Below, one piece after another: positions 43,934 through 54,033 of a stretch of DNA of 64,000 nucleotides. The notes beneath the pieces were generated by a model. That model did not search any database and was not told the origin of the DNA. It worked only from the letters and a program-made list of their open reading frames with translations. Numbering within the stretch: position 1 is the stretch's first letter; the number at the start of each line of letters is the position of its first letter. The translations under genes were made by a program, and so were the position numbers. This stretch comes from Allolobophora icterica (Eukaryota; Annelida; Clitellata; Crassiclitellata; Lumbricidae), in NCBI GenBank assembly GCA_963556255.1, contig OY744613.1, positions 53,435,672 through 53,499,671 of the forward strand, written 5' to 3'.

Positions 43934-46195
43934 CTATTTCCTGTTGTTGAGGTTGATTCCGTGAGGTTCCAATGTCGTGAGTTGATGTTGCCAATACGTT
44001 TCCTTCTGCAATATCTTGCTTCTTAGTTTCTTGATGTCACCCCTACAAAGAGAAAGCTCCGCAGCAGAAACTGTGTCTATTGGTGTTATTGTTATGTTAG
44101 CTATAGAGTGGTACGGTAAGGTAAAGTGTTTGGCTATTGGAGTGTCCTTAAGGGTTACTATATTAGATCTGTGGTCCGTCAATCTATCACAGAGTCGTCT
44201 CAGGGTTTCTCCTACATATTGCTTATTGCATAAATTACACGTTATAAGATATACCACATTACAGCTTTTACAGTCAAGTCTATTTGCTATTTTATATTGT
44301 CTACGTGTGTATGTACTGTTGAAGGTGTTAGTAACATTAACGTGCTTACAGGTTTTACATCGGGAACCCATGCATCTAAAGGACCCTCCCTGTTCCCGTG
44401 GGTTAACAGGCATGTTATTCTTACGCGGAGCCAGCAGTTCCCCTAGGTTCTTATTTCTAGAAAATGCAGGTATTACTCTATAGCCGTTAAACAGAGGAGA
44501 ATCCAAGAGCAGTTTCTTCCATTCATAGACCAGTTTGGTAGCCAGAGAGCTGTAAGGAATGACGATAGGCAGTAGTGCTTTAGCAGAAGAGTTATTGTTG
44601 GATCTAGGCCTGTATTCTGTCCAGATGTCTAATTTGGTTTTTCTAAGTTTTCTTGCATTATAGCCGCGTATTTTAAGACTATTGAAAAGAATTCGGCAGG
44701 CCTGGTCATAATCGCTTTTAAATGACGAGAGTCTTTTAAACCTTAAAACCTGTGATTTGACTATGCCCATGAATGTGTGCGGAGGATGAAAAGAAGAGTG
44801 ATGTAGTAGCTGATGCGTGTCAGTTTCCTTAAAATATACCTTAGTTTGCAGGGTTGTTATGCCATTTTCTATATGTTTGAATATTGTAGTATCCAGGAAG
44901 TTTACCGCCGTGTCGCTATAATCGAGTGTGACTTTTATATCGGGTATTATTGAATTAAGAAAATCCTCGAATTGTTTTAGTTCAGCTACCGTACCAGGCC
45001 AAAGAAAGAACACGTCATCAAGGAATCTAAAGAATTCTTCCGGGCTTATGTGGAAGCCAGTGCATGCCTTATTATCAAATTCAAGAAGATAGATGTTGGC
45101 AAGATTGGGAGCAAAGGTCTTACCCATGGCAGTTCCGAATATCTGGAGAAAGAATTTATTGCAGAAGGAGAAGTCATTATTTTTAAGAGCTATCTCAAGC
45201 AGTTCCAGTAATTCGTTATCAGGCCTATGTGGGTCAGGATGTTTATCGAACATGTCCTTGACTATAGCGAGCGTGCGATCAATATTCATATTAGTGTAAA
45301 GAGCGGTGATGTCCCCGGTTACCAAGATGTACTTACTGTATATTCTACGATTCCTTATTTTATTAATAAAATCGTTAGTGTCTTTGATGTAAGATGGATG
45401 TTTATTAGCTAAAGGTTTGAGGAAACTATCTACATACTCACTTACTCTACGGGATTCTGTGCCGCAATCGCCCACGATCGGCCGTCCCTCCGGCATAATA
45501 TTAGGTAAAGTCCATTTGCTAATAGGTTTATGTATTTTAGGTAGGAGATAAAAGTGTCTTAATTTATCTGCTTCACTAGCATTAAGATATTCATGCTGCC
45601 TCTTAGTTATGTAACCCTGGTTGTAAAGATCTTCTAGAACACAGTTAATTGCAGGTATATTATGTTTTTGCAAAGGCTCATCTATACTTTTATAATATTT
45701 ACTGTTATCTAATTGTCTATACGCCTCCGTCAGATACGCTGCCTTATCTAATACACAAACCATCCCTCCCTTGTCCGCTGATTTTATAATTATGTCATCG
45801 TTAGCGCGCAATTTGCTTATGGCTCGTCTTTGTTCCCTAGTAATATTATGTTGAGTTTTAATCAGATAGGAGTTCTCTTTTAATGGAAATTTGCGCAAAA
45901 TGGTCTCAGTGGTTTCCTGAAGTTTGGATATGAGTTGTTGAGCATCAGATCCTAAATCCTTGTACCTAGGCTCCCAGGTGCTGGGGTGCATAAAGTTCTT
46001 AGCATTACTAATGATATGTTGGGGAGCCTGGTCGTCGTCGCCAAAGTGGTCCCTATATTTAATCGATCTAATTAATTTATGCAAAGATTTTTCAATGCAG
46101 GAGTAATCAACCCTATTTATATTAGGTACAAACGACAGACCTAGATCCAACAGGTCAGTTTCAGCTGTCGTCAGTGTTTGCTTCGATAGATTCAT
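43934..46195 (-). CDS. Penelope-like reverse transcriptase with GIY-YIG endonuclease (copy C)
   Basis: The 753 residues are identical in translation to copy B. All RT and endonuclease landmarks are intact, and the frame is open with no stops. At the nucleotide level it carries CTCCGCAGC where B has CTCGGCAGC near the C-terminus (synonymous). Confidence 0.93.
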   Translation of the reverse strand: MNLSKQTLTTAETDLLDLGLSFVPNINRVDYSCIEKSLHKLIRSIKYRDHFGDDDQAPQHIISNAKNFMHPSTWEPRYKDLGSDAQQLISKLQETTETILRKFPLKENSYLIKTQHNITREQRRAISKLRANDDIIIKSADKGGMVCVLDKAAYLTEAYRQLDNSKYYKSIDEPLQKHNIPAINCVLEDLYNQGYITKRQHEYLNASEADKLRHFYLLPKIHKPISKWTLPNIMPEGRPIVGDCGTESRRVSEYVDSFLKPLANKHPSYIKDTNDFINKIRNRRIYSKYILVTGDITALYTNMNIDRTLAIVKDMFDKHPDPHRPDNELLELLEIALKNNDFSFCNKFFLQIFGTAMGKTFAPNLANIYLLEFDNKACTGFHISPEEFFRFLDDVFFLWPGTVAELKQFEDFLNSIIPDIKVTLDYSDTAVNFLDTTIFKHIENGITTLQTKVYFKETDTHQLLHHSSFHPPHTFMGIVKSQVLRFKRLSSFKSDYDQACRILFNSLKIRGYNARKLRKTKLDIWTEYRPRSNNNSSAKALLPIVIPYSSLATKLVYEWKKLLLDSPLFNGYRVIPAFSRNKNLGELLAPRKNNMPVNPREQGGSFRCMGSRCKTCKHVNVTNTFNSTYTRRQYKIANRLDCKSCNVVYLITCNLCNKQYVGETLRRLCDRLTDHRSNIVTLKDTPIAKHFTLPYHSIANITITPIDTVSAAELSLCRGDIKKLRSKILQKETYWQHQLTTLEPHGINLNNRK

Positions 46196-46248
46196 TGTAT
46201 ACTTAGAGGATGTGCTGTTGGTGTTGTCTTGGTTTAGATTGTTCTGCG

Positions 46249-48255
46249 TTAGTTTTTTGGTGTGCTGTTGCAGTGTTGTAGTATTCTGCTTAGTATGTTC
46301 ATCTGTGTCTCCCGCGTGTAGTGTACCATGTCACTATGAGTGTCTATCTGATGGGAAGAGAGTGGTTTAACGTATTTATTGTGAGTTATTGTCTGCAGTG
46401 TGTGGTTGATCTCAGCAAGGTTGGTCGTCTCAGAGTCAGGTAGATGAGGATTGATAGAGACGCCCACAGCGGAAACCACCCGGGCCTTGGGTCGACAGTG
46501 TTCAAAGAAGATGTTGATGGCAGGTAAGGTGCGAGTACCAAAGTTCTGCTCCCTGTGGTTAATGCCCATGGCGATGACGAGATTGTCCAGCCGTCCGTTA
46601 GGAAGTTTGTGAGCCAGATGCAGTGCATTGCTAAAGTTAGCGCCAGAGAAGCATTCTAGTTGGAAGTGAGTAGGGATGTCAGGTTCCTTAAGATGCTTGA
46701 AGTTGGAGTCCGAGAGGATCAAGGTGCGAGTGTCCGGTCTTAGGTGGATCGTCCAAGAGTCCTTGTCAGCACCCAAGTGGTGTGAGTACCGAGGAGGAGA
46801 GGAAGAAGAGGGAGGAGGAGGAGGCGGAGGAGGAAGAGCGGATGCAGAAGTAGTCATCGGGGGTACCGCCGTGGTGCTCGATGAGGTTTCAGTGTGTACA
46901 GACGAGGAAGCAGTGGAAGCAGAAGTAGTACAAAGAGGGATGGAGTGAGTAGAGGATAAAGGGATGAAAGAGACAGGAGTCCTGGGAGAGGTGAGAGGGC
47001 AATTAGGAAGGCGGCGTGGAGTTTTCCTAGTAGGGGAAGGAGAGTCAGTTAGATCACAGGGGAGAGGAGATTTGGAGGATGCAACAGGTTTAGGTGTAGT
47101 ACGAGGGAGGGTCCTAGGAGGAAGAGGAAGAGGAGAATCAGGTTCCACAGTATCAGTATCAAGGTCAGTCAAAACAGAGTAGGGGTTGAAGACGGAGGTG
47201 GGAGGAGTGGTCACGTGACAGGGTTTCTTGGCTGGATTGGTAGGCTTACGGAAGATTTCCGTGTCCTCATTGCCCGTTACCTTACGCTCACCTTTAATGA
47301 TACGCCTTGCCTTATCCTCACCCCAGATCGTCTTAGCCTCGCCTTCCACCAGTGCTCTAATGCTAAAAGTGGTACCCTTACTACCTAGACGGCGTGTAAT
47401 CTGTTTGATTACGACTTCCACGGCTTGTTCCTTGTCCAGAGGGTTGTAAGTCCTCAGGGCCGTCAGGTTCAAATCCAGGCGCTCACTAAAGTGTCGGGCT
47501 ACCCTATCCCTCAAGTCATCCCCGGTTCGAGAGAAGAGAGATGAGATGTCCCCGACCAGTTCAGGAGAAGGGTGAATAGGTTTGATGTTGCTGGCCAAGT
47601 GGCGTAGGTCACGGCTGATAGCGCGCGGAAGAGTCTGCCAGTTTGTCATGTGCCTGCGAAGTTGGCACACGTAGTACAAAGCCTTACAGAGTTTAGGAAA
47701 GTCCGGGTTAGCAGAAGGTGTACGTTCCAAGAGGTCAGAATCAAGGTTAGGGTAAGTGTTTAGGTTAGGGTTAGTGTTAGGGTTCCGGTTAGTCATGTGA
47801 GGCCAAGCAGAGTGAGATGCCTGTCTTGCCGAAGAAGGTCCGCGTCTGGGAGCAGTAAAGAAGGAAGAAGGGAAAGACGCAGTAGAAGAAGAAGAAGAAG
47901 AAGAAGAAGAAGACTGAACTGGTACGGGTGCAGGTTCAGGGCGTGCTGAGGAAGGCCCGGCACGAGCGGGAGGAGGAAGAGCCCACGGGTGAGGAGGGAC
48001 GGGTACGGCTGGCGTTACCGTTACCTTGGGGCCGTGAGAAGGTGGACCCTTCTCTAACACGCTTACCCTATCCACCAGCACGTTGACCGATTTGGCCATT
48101 CCTTCCATGAGGGATTCCAACCGCTTGAAATCAACATTGTTATTAGGAAATTGCTTACCCGGTCCATGTGGGTTCCTCGTGTGACCAAAGTGCTGGTGCT
48201 GCCGTCCCTGTGTGTTGAAAGGCCTAGCCTGGCGTTCGTTCTTCCCGTAATTCAT
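46249..48255 (-). CDS. PLE ORF1 protein with SGNH-hydrolase-like domain (copy C)
   Basis: The 668 residues are the same as copy B except for six fewer serines in the poly-Ser tract (GAA-triplet contraction). SGNH blocks SDSN, FSGA, GIN and DMVH are all present. The ORF ends in CCA AAA AAC TAA. Confidence 0.87.
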   Translation of the reverse strand: MNYGKNERQARPFNTQGRQHQHFGHTRNPHGPGKQFPNNNVDFKRLESLMEGMAKSVNVLVDRVSVLEKGPPSHGPKVTVTPAVPVPPHPWALPPPARAGPSSARPEPAPVPVQSSSSSSSSSSTASFPSSFFTAPRRGPSSARQASHSAWPHMTNRNPNTNPNLNTYPNLDSDLLERTPSANPDFPKLCKALYYVCQLRRHMTNWQTLPRAISRDLRHLASNIKPIHPSPELVGDISSLFSRTGDDLRDRVARHFSERLDLNLTALRTYNPLDKEQAVEVVIKQITRRLGSKGTTFSIRALVEGEAKTIWGEDKARRIIKGERKVTGNEDTEIFRKPTNPAKKPCHVTTPPTSVFNPYSVLTDLDTDTVEPDSPLPLPPRTLPRTTPKPVASSKSPLPCDLTDSPSPTRKTPRRLPNCPLTSPRTPVSFIPLSSTHSIPLCTTSASTASSSVHTETSSSTTAVPPMTTSASALPPPPPPPPSSSSPPRYSHHLGADKDSWTIHLRPDTRTLILSDSNFKHLKEPDIPTHFQLECFSGANFSNALHLAHKLPNGRLDNLVIAMGINHREQNFGTRTLPAINIFFEHCRPKARVVSAVGVSINPHLPDSETTNLAEINHTLQTITHNKYVKPLSSHQIDTHSDMVHYTRETQMNILSRILQHCNSTPKN
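46252..46258 (-). promoter_or_regulatory. Candidate -1 frameshift slippery site A AAA AAC (copy C)
   Basis: Heptamer, register and downstream open -1 frame are identical to copy B. Confidence 0.55.
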
Positions 48256-48319
48256 GATCGAACAGCAACGACGACGATTTTCAAAGATTTATTAAGAAAC
48301 GACTACTCAAAACAACTGA

Positions 48320-48359
48320 TCATTCGACGTTTCGACTCTTTAGTCTTCTTCAGGAATGA
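48320..48359 (-). ncRNA. Hammerhead-ribozyme-like motif (copy C)
   Basis: Identical to the copy B motif, with predicted cleavage between 48,326 and 48,325. The 78-bp repeat of this copy lies further 5' at 48,521-48,691. Confidence 0.65.
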
Positions 48360-48983
48360 CTGGTAAGACCCTGAGGTGAGTCTTATATACCCAAACTTCT
48401 AAGCCTAAGTGTTTGTTTAATGTATAATGCGCCGGTGTTTGTATGCTAGAAGGCCTATACACAAAGACTATTAAAGCGCAAATACAGAGTCCGATAACAG
48501 TTAACAAACTAGAGTGCCTACATCAAAGCGATATATGCAAACAATACAATCTAACCCTGACATCAGAGCTGTACACGTCCAAATTATTATGCCGCCTACA
48601 TCAAAGCAATATATGCAAACAATACAATCTAACCCTGACATCAAAGCTGTACAAGTCCCAATTATTATGCCGCCTACATCAAAGCAATATGCGCCAACGA
48701 AATCAAATAGGCCGATAACATCAAACATTAATACTGCGAGAAAACAAAAACAATAGATTCGTAATACGTTCCAGATTTATGTACACAGTGTGGTGACTTC
48801 CTTGCTTTCTTCCTTTGCTTTCTTGTCTTGTCACTCAGTCACTATCATTGAGCGTATGGATCCGGTGTGTTTGAGAGAAGGAAATAGTGAGATGACGGCG
48901 AAGAACGAATAGGCTCGGGCAGGTTAGGTTAGGAATATACGAAAAAATGAGCACTGGCTCAGTCCGCCCCCGCCTCCATCCGG

Positions 48984-51245
48984 CTATTTCCTGTTGTTGA
49001 GGTTGATTCCGTGAGGTTCCAATGTCGTGAGTTGATGTTGCCAATACGTTTCCTTCTGCAATATCTTGCTTCTTAGTTTCTTGATGTCACCCCTACAAAG
49101 AGAAAGCTCCGCAGCAGAAACTGTGTCTATTGGTGTTATTGTTATGTTAGCTATAGAGTGGTACGGTAAGGTAAAGTGTTTGGCTATTGGAGTGTCCTTA
49201 AGGGTTACTATATTAGATCTGTGGTCCGTCAATCTATCACAGAGTCGTCTCAGGGTTTCTCCTACATATTGCTTATTGCATAAATTACACGTTATAAGAT
49301 ATACCACATTACAGCTTTTACAGTCAAGTCTATTTGCTATTTTATATTGTCTACGTGTGTATGTACTGTTGAAGGTGTTGGTAACATTAACGTGCTTACA
49401 GGTTTTACATCGGGAACCCATGCATCTAAAGGACCCTCCCTGTTCCCGTGGGTTAACAGGCATGTTATTCTTACGCGGAGCCAGCAGTTCCCCTAGGTTC
49501 TTATTTCTAGAAAATGCAGGTATTACTCTATAGCCGTTAAACAGACGAGAATCCAAGAGCAGTTTCTTCCATTCATAGACCAGTTTGGTAGCCAGAGAGC
49601 TGTAAGGAATGACGATAGGCAGTAGTGCTTTAGCAGAAGAGTTATTGTTGGATCTAGGCCTGTATTCTGTCCAGATGTCTAATTTGGTTTTTCTAAGTTT
49701 TCTTGCATTATAGCCGCGTATTTTAAGACTATTGAAAAGAATTCGGCAGGCCTGGTCATAATCGCTTTTAAATGACGAGAGTCTTTTAAACCTTAAAACC
49801 TGTGATTTGACTATGCCCATGAATGTGTGCGGAGGATGAAAAGAAGAGTGATGTAGTAGCTGATGCGTGTCAGTTTCCTTAAAATATACCTTAGTTTGCA
49901 GGGTTGTTATGCCATTTTCTATATGTTTGAATATTGTAGTATCCAGGAAGTTTACCGCCGTGTCGCTATAATCGAGTGTGACTTTTATATCGGGTATTAT
50001 TGAATTAAGAAAATCCTCGAATTGTTTTAGTTCAGCTACCGTACCAGGCCAAAGAAAGAACACGTCATCAAGGAATCTAAAGAATTCTTCCGGGCTTATG
50101 TGGAAGCCAGTGCATGCCTTATTATCAAATTCAAGAAGATAGATGTTGGCAAGATTGGGAGCAAAGGTCTTACCCATGGCAGTTCCGAATATCTGGAGAA
50201 AGAATTTATTGCAGAAGGAGAAGTCATTATTTTTAAGAGCTATCTCAAGCAGTTCCAGTAATTCGTTATCAGGCCTATGTGGGTCAGGATGTTTATCGAA
50301 CATGTCCTTGACTATAGCGAGCGTGCGATCAATATTCATATTAGTGTAAAGAGCGGTGATGTCCCCGGTTACCAAGATGTACTTACTGTATATTCTACGA
50401 TTCCTTATTTTATTAATAAAATCGTTAGTGTCTTTGATGTAAGATGGATGTTTATTAGCTAAAGGTTTGAGGAAACTATCTACATACTCACTTACTCTAC
50501 GGGATTCTGTGCCGCAATCGCCCACGATCGGCCGTCCCTCCGGCATAATATTAGGTAAAGTCCATTTGCTAATAGGTTTATGTATTTTAGGTAGGAGATA
50601 AAAGTGTCTTAATTTATCTGCTTCACTAGCATTAAGATATTCATGCTGCCTCTTAGTTATGTAACCCTGGTTGTAAAGATCTTCTAGAACACAGTTAATT
50701 GCAGGTATATTATGTTTTTGCAAAGGCTCATCTATACTTTTATAATATTTACTGTTATCTAATTGTCTATACGCCTCCGTCAGATACGCTGCCTTATCTA
50801 ATACACAAACCATCCCTCCCTTGTCCGCTGATTTTATAATTATGTCATCGTTAGCGCGCAATTTGCTTATGGCTCGTCTTTGTTCCCTAGTAATATTATG
50901 TTGAGTTTTAATCAGATAGGAGTTCTCTTTTAATGGAAATTTGCGCAAAATGGTCTCAGTGGTTTCCTGAAGTTTGGATATGAGTTGTTGAGCATCAGAT
51001 CCTAAATCCTTGTACCTAGGCTCCCAGGTGCTGGGGTGCATAAAGTTCTTAGCATTACTAATGATATGTTGGGGAGCCTGGTCGTCGTCGCCAAAGTGGT
51101 CCCTATATTTAATCGATCTAATTAATTTATGCAAAGATTTTTCAATGCAGGAGTAATCAACCCTATTTATATTAGGTACAAACGACAGACCTAGATCCAA
51201 CAGGTCAGTTTCAGCTGTCGTCAGTGTTTGCTTCGATAGATTCAT
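48984..51245 (-). CDS. Penelope-like reverse transcriptase with GIY-YIG endonuclease (copy D)
   Basis: The 753-residue frame is open. The only visible residue change from copies B and C is Pro to Arg in LLLDS-R-LF (about residue 567), between the thumb and the endonuclease. Catalytic motifs are unchanged. Confidence 0.93.
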   Translation of the reverse strand: MNLSKQTLTTAETDLLDLGLSFVPNINRVDYSCIEKSLHKLIRSIKYRDHFGDDDQAPQHIISNAKNFMHPSTWEPRYKDLGSDAQQLISKLQETTETILRKFPLKENSYLIKTQHNITREQRRAISKLRANDDIIIKSADKGGMVCVLDKAAYLTEAYRQLDNSKYYKSIDEPLQKHNIPAINCVLEDLYNQGYITKRQHEYLNASEADKLRHFYLLPKIHKPISKWTLPNIMPEGRPIVGDCGTESRRVSEYVDSFLKPLANKHPSYIKDTNDFINKIRNRRIYSKYILVTGDITALYTNMNIDRTLAIVKDMFDKHPDPHRPDNELLELLEIALKNNDFSFCNKFFLQIFGTAMGKTFAPNLANIYLLEFDNKACTGFHISPEEFFRFLDDVFFLWPGTVAELKQFEDFLNSIIPDIKVTLDYSDTAVNFLDTTIFKHIENGITTLQTKVYFKETDTHQLLHHSSFHPPHTFMGIVKSQVLRFKRLSSFKSDYDQACRILFNSLKIRGYNARKLRKTKLDIWTEYRPRSNNNSSAKALLPIVIPYSSLATKLVYEWKKLLLDSRLFNGYRVIPAFSRNKNLGELLAPRKNNMPVNPREQGGSFRCMGSRCKTCKHVNVTNTFNSTYTRRQYKIANRLDCKSCNVVYLITCNLCNKQYVGETLRRLCDRLTDHRSNIVTLKDTPIAKHFTLPYHSIANITITPIDTVSAAELSLCRGDIKKLRSKILQKETYWQHQLTTLEPHGINLNNRK

Positions 51246-51298
51246 TGTATACTTAGAGGATGTGCTGTTGGTGTTGTCTTGGTTTAGATTGTTCTGCG

Positions 51299-53305
51299 TT
51301 AGTTTTTTGGTGTGCTGTTGCAGTGTTGTAGTATTCTGCTTAGTATGTTCATCTGTGTCTCCCGCGTGTAGTGTACCATGTCACTATGAGTGTCTATCTG
51401 ATGGGAAGAGAGTGGTTTAACGTATTTATTGTGAGTTATTGTCTGCAGTGTGTGGTTGATCTCAGCAAGGTTGGTCGTCTCAGAGTCAGGTAGATGAGGA
51501 TTGATAGAGACGCCCACAGCGGAAACCACCCGGGCCTTGGGTCGACAGTGTTCAAAGAAGATGTTGATGGCAGGTAAGGTGCGAGTACCAAAGTTCTGCT
51601 CCCTGTGGTTAATGCCCATGGCGATGACGAGATTGTCCAGCCGTCCGTTAGGAAGTTTGTGAGCCAGATGCAGTGCATTGCTAAAGTTAGCGCCAGAGAA
51701 GCATTCTAGTTGGAAGTGAGTAGGGATGTCAGGTTCCTTAAGATGCTTGAAGTTGGAGTCCGAGAGGATCAAGGTGCGAGTGTCCGGTCTTAGGTGGATC
51801 GTCCAAGAGTCCTTGTCAGCACCCAAGTGGTGTGAGTACCGAGGAGGAGAGGAAGAAGAGGGAGGAGGAGGAGGCGGAGGAGGAAGAGCGGATGCAGAAG
51901 TAGTCATCGGGGGTACCGCCGTGGTGCTCGATGAGGTTTCAGTGTGTACAGACGAGGAAGCAGTGGAAGCAGAAGTAGTACAAAGAGGGATGGAGTGAGT
52001 AGAGGATAAAGGGATGAAAGAGACAGGAGTCCTGGGAGAGGTGAGAGGGCAATTAGGAAGGCGGCGTGGAGTTTTCCTAGTAGGGGAAGGAGAGTCAGTT
52101 AGATCACAGGGGAGAGGAGATTTGGAGGATGCAACAGGTTTAGGTGTAGTACGAGGGAGGGTCCTAGGAGGAAGAGGAAGAGGAGAATCAGGTTCCACAG
52201 TATCAGTATCAAGGTCAGTCAAAACAGAGTAGGGGTTGAAGACGGAGGTGGGAGGAGTGGTCACGTGACAGGGTTTCTTGGCTGGATTGGTAGGCTTACG
52301 GAAGATTTCCGTGTCCTCATTGCCCGTTACCTTACGCTCACCTTTAATGATACGCCTTGCCTTATCCTCACCCCAGATCGTCTTAGCCTCGCCTTCCACC
52401 AGTGCTCTAATGCTAAAAGTGGTACCCTTACTACCTAGACGGCGTGTAATCTGTTTGATTACGACTTCCACGGCTTGTTCCTTGTCCAGAGGGTTGTAAG
52501 TCCTCAGGGCCGTCAGGTTCAAATCCAGGCGCTCACTAAAGTGTCGGGCTACCCTATCCCTCAAGTCGTCCCCGGTTCGAGAGAAGAGAGATGAGATGTC
52601 CCCGACCAGTTCAGGAGAAGGGTGAATAGGTTTGATGTTGCTGGCCAAGTGGCGTAGGTCACGGCTGATAGCGCGCGGAAGAGTCTGCCAGTTTGTCATG
52701 TGCCTGCGAAGTTGGCACACGTAGTACAAAGCCTTACAGAGTTTAGGAAAGTCCGGGTTAGCAGAAGGTGTACGTTCCAAGAGGTCAGAATCAAGGTTAG
52801 GGTAAGTGTTTAGGTTAGGGTTAGTGTTAGGGTTCCGGTTAGTCATGTGAGGCCAAGCAGAGTGAGATGCCTGTCTTGCCGAAGAAGGTCCGCGTCTGGG
52901 AGCAGTAAAGAAGGAAGAAGGGAAAGACGCAGTAGAAGAAGAAGAAGAAGAAGAAGAAGAAGACTGAACTGGTACGGGTGCAGGTTCAGGGCGTGCTGAG
53001 GAAGGCCCGGCACGAGCGGGAGGAGGAAGAGCCCACGGGTGAGGAGGGACGGGTACGGCTGGCGTTACCGTTACCTTGGGGCCGTGAGAAGGTGGACCCT
53101 TCTCTAACACGCTTACCCTATCCACCAGCACGTTGACCGATTTGGCCATTCCTTCCATGAGGGATTCCAACCGCTTGAAATCAACATTGTTATTAGGAAA
53201 TTGCTTACCCGGTCCATGTGGGTTCCTCGTGTGACCAAAGTGCTGGTGCTGCCGTCCCTGTGTGTTGAAAGGCCTAGCCTGGCGTTCGTTCTTCCCGTAA
53301 TTCAT
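51299..53305 (-). CDS. PLE ORF1 protein with SGNH-hydrolase-like domain (copy D)
   Basis: The 668 residues are identical in translation to copy C, with all SGNH blocks present. It ends in the same slippery heptamer and stop. Confidence 0.87.
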   Translation of the reverse strand: MNYGKNERQARPFNTQGRQHQHFGHTRNPHGPGKQFPNNNVDFKRLESLMEGMAKSVNVLVDRVSVLEKGPPSHGPKVTVTPAVPVPPHPWALPPPARAGPSSARPEPAPVPVQSSSSSSSSSSTASFPSSFFTAPRRGPSSARQASHSAWPHMTNRNPNTNPNLNTYPNLDSDLLERTPSANPDFPKLCKALYYVCQLRRHMTNWQTLPRAISRDLRHLASNIKPIHPSPELVGDISSLFSRTGDDLRDRVARHFSERLDLNLTALRTYNPLDKEQAVEVVIKQITRRLGSKGTTFSIRALVEGEAKTIWGEDKARRIIKGERKVTGNEDTEIFRKPTNPAKKPCHVTTPPTSVFNPYSVLTDLDTDTVEPDSPLPLPPRTLPRTTPKPVASSKSPLPCDLTDSPSPTRKTPRRLPNCPLTSPRTPVSFIPLSSTHSIPLCTTSASTASSSVHTETSSSTTAVPPMTTSASALPPPPPPPPSSSSPPRYSHHLGADKDSWTIHLRPDTRTLILSDSNFKHLKEPDIPTHFQLECFSGANFSNALHLAHKLPNGRLDNLVIAMGINHREQNFGTRTLPAINIFFEHCRPKARVVSAVGVSINPHLPDSETTNLAEINHTLQTITHNKYVKPLSSHQIDTHSDMVHYTRETQMNILSRILQHCNSTPKN
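51302..51308 (-). promoter_or_regulatory. Candidate -1 frameshift slippery site A AAA AAC (copy D)
   Basis: Identical to copies B and C. Confidence 0.55.
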
Positions 53306-53369
53306 GATCGAACAGCAACGACGACGATTTTCAAAGATTTATTAAGAAACGACTACTCAAAACAACTGA

Positions 53370-53409
53370 TCATTCGACGTTTCGACTCTTTAGTCTTCTT
53401 CAGGAATGA
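53370..53409 (-). ncRNA. Hammerhead-ribozyme-like motif (copy D)
   Basis: Identical to the copy B motif, with predicted cleavage between 53,376 and 53,375. The 78-bp repeat of this copy is at 53,571-53,741. Confidence 0.65.
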
Positions 53410-54033
53410 CTGGTAAGACCCTGAGGTGAGTCTTATATACCCAAACTTCTAAGCCTAAGTGTTTGTTTAATGTATAATGCGCCGGTGTTTGTATGCTAGA
53501 AGGCCTATACACAAAGACTATTAAAGCGCAAATACAGAGTCCGATAACAGTTAACAAACTAGAGTGCCTACATCAAAGCGATATATGCAAACAATACAAT
53601 CTAACCCTGACATCAGAGCTGTACACGTCCAAATTATTATGCCGCCTACATCAAAGCAATATATGCAAACAATACAATCTAACCCTGACATCAAAGCTGT
53701 ACAAGTCCCAATTATTATGCCGCCTACATCAAAGCAATATGCGCCAACGAAATCAAATAGGCCGATAACATCAAACATTAATACTGCGAGAAAACAAAAA
53801 CAATAGATTCGTAATACGTTCCAGATTTATGTACACAGTGTGGTGACTTCCTTGCTTTCTTCCTTTGCTTTCTTGTCTTGTCACTCAGTCACTATCATTG
53901 AGCGTATGGATCCGGTGTGTTTGAGAGAAGGAAATAGTGAGATGACGGCGAAGAACGAATAGGCTCGGGCAGGTTAGGTTAGGAATATACGAAAAAATGA
54001 GCACTGGCTCAGTCCGCCCCCGCCTCCATCCGG

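Larger units (their letters stand above)
43884..48933 (-). mobile_element. Penelope-like element, copy C (complete unit)
   Basis: This 5,050-bp unit has the same layout as B and is joined head to tail on both sides through TTAGGTTAGG. RT is identical in translation to copy B. ORF1 differs by the shorter poly-Ser run. A private C/T difference near 47,518 distinguishes it from B and D. Confidence 0.93.
48934..53983 (-). mobile_element. Penelope-like element, copy D (complete unit)
   Basis: This 5,050-bp unit is almost identical to C. It shares with E, but not B or C, the change that turns DSPLF into DSRLF in RT and a silent change in the VTNTF codons (near 49,380). D and E therefore derive from a common template. 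Confidence 0.93.
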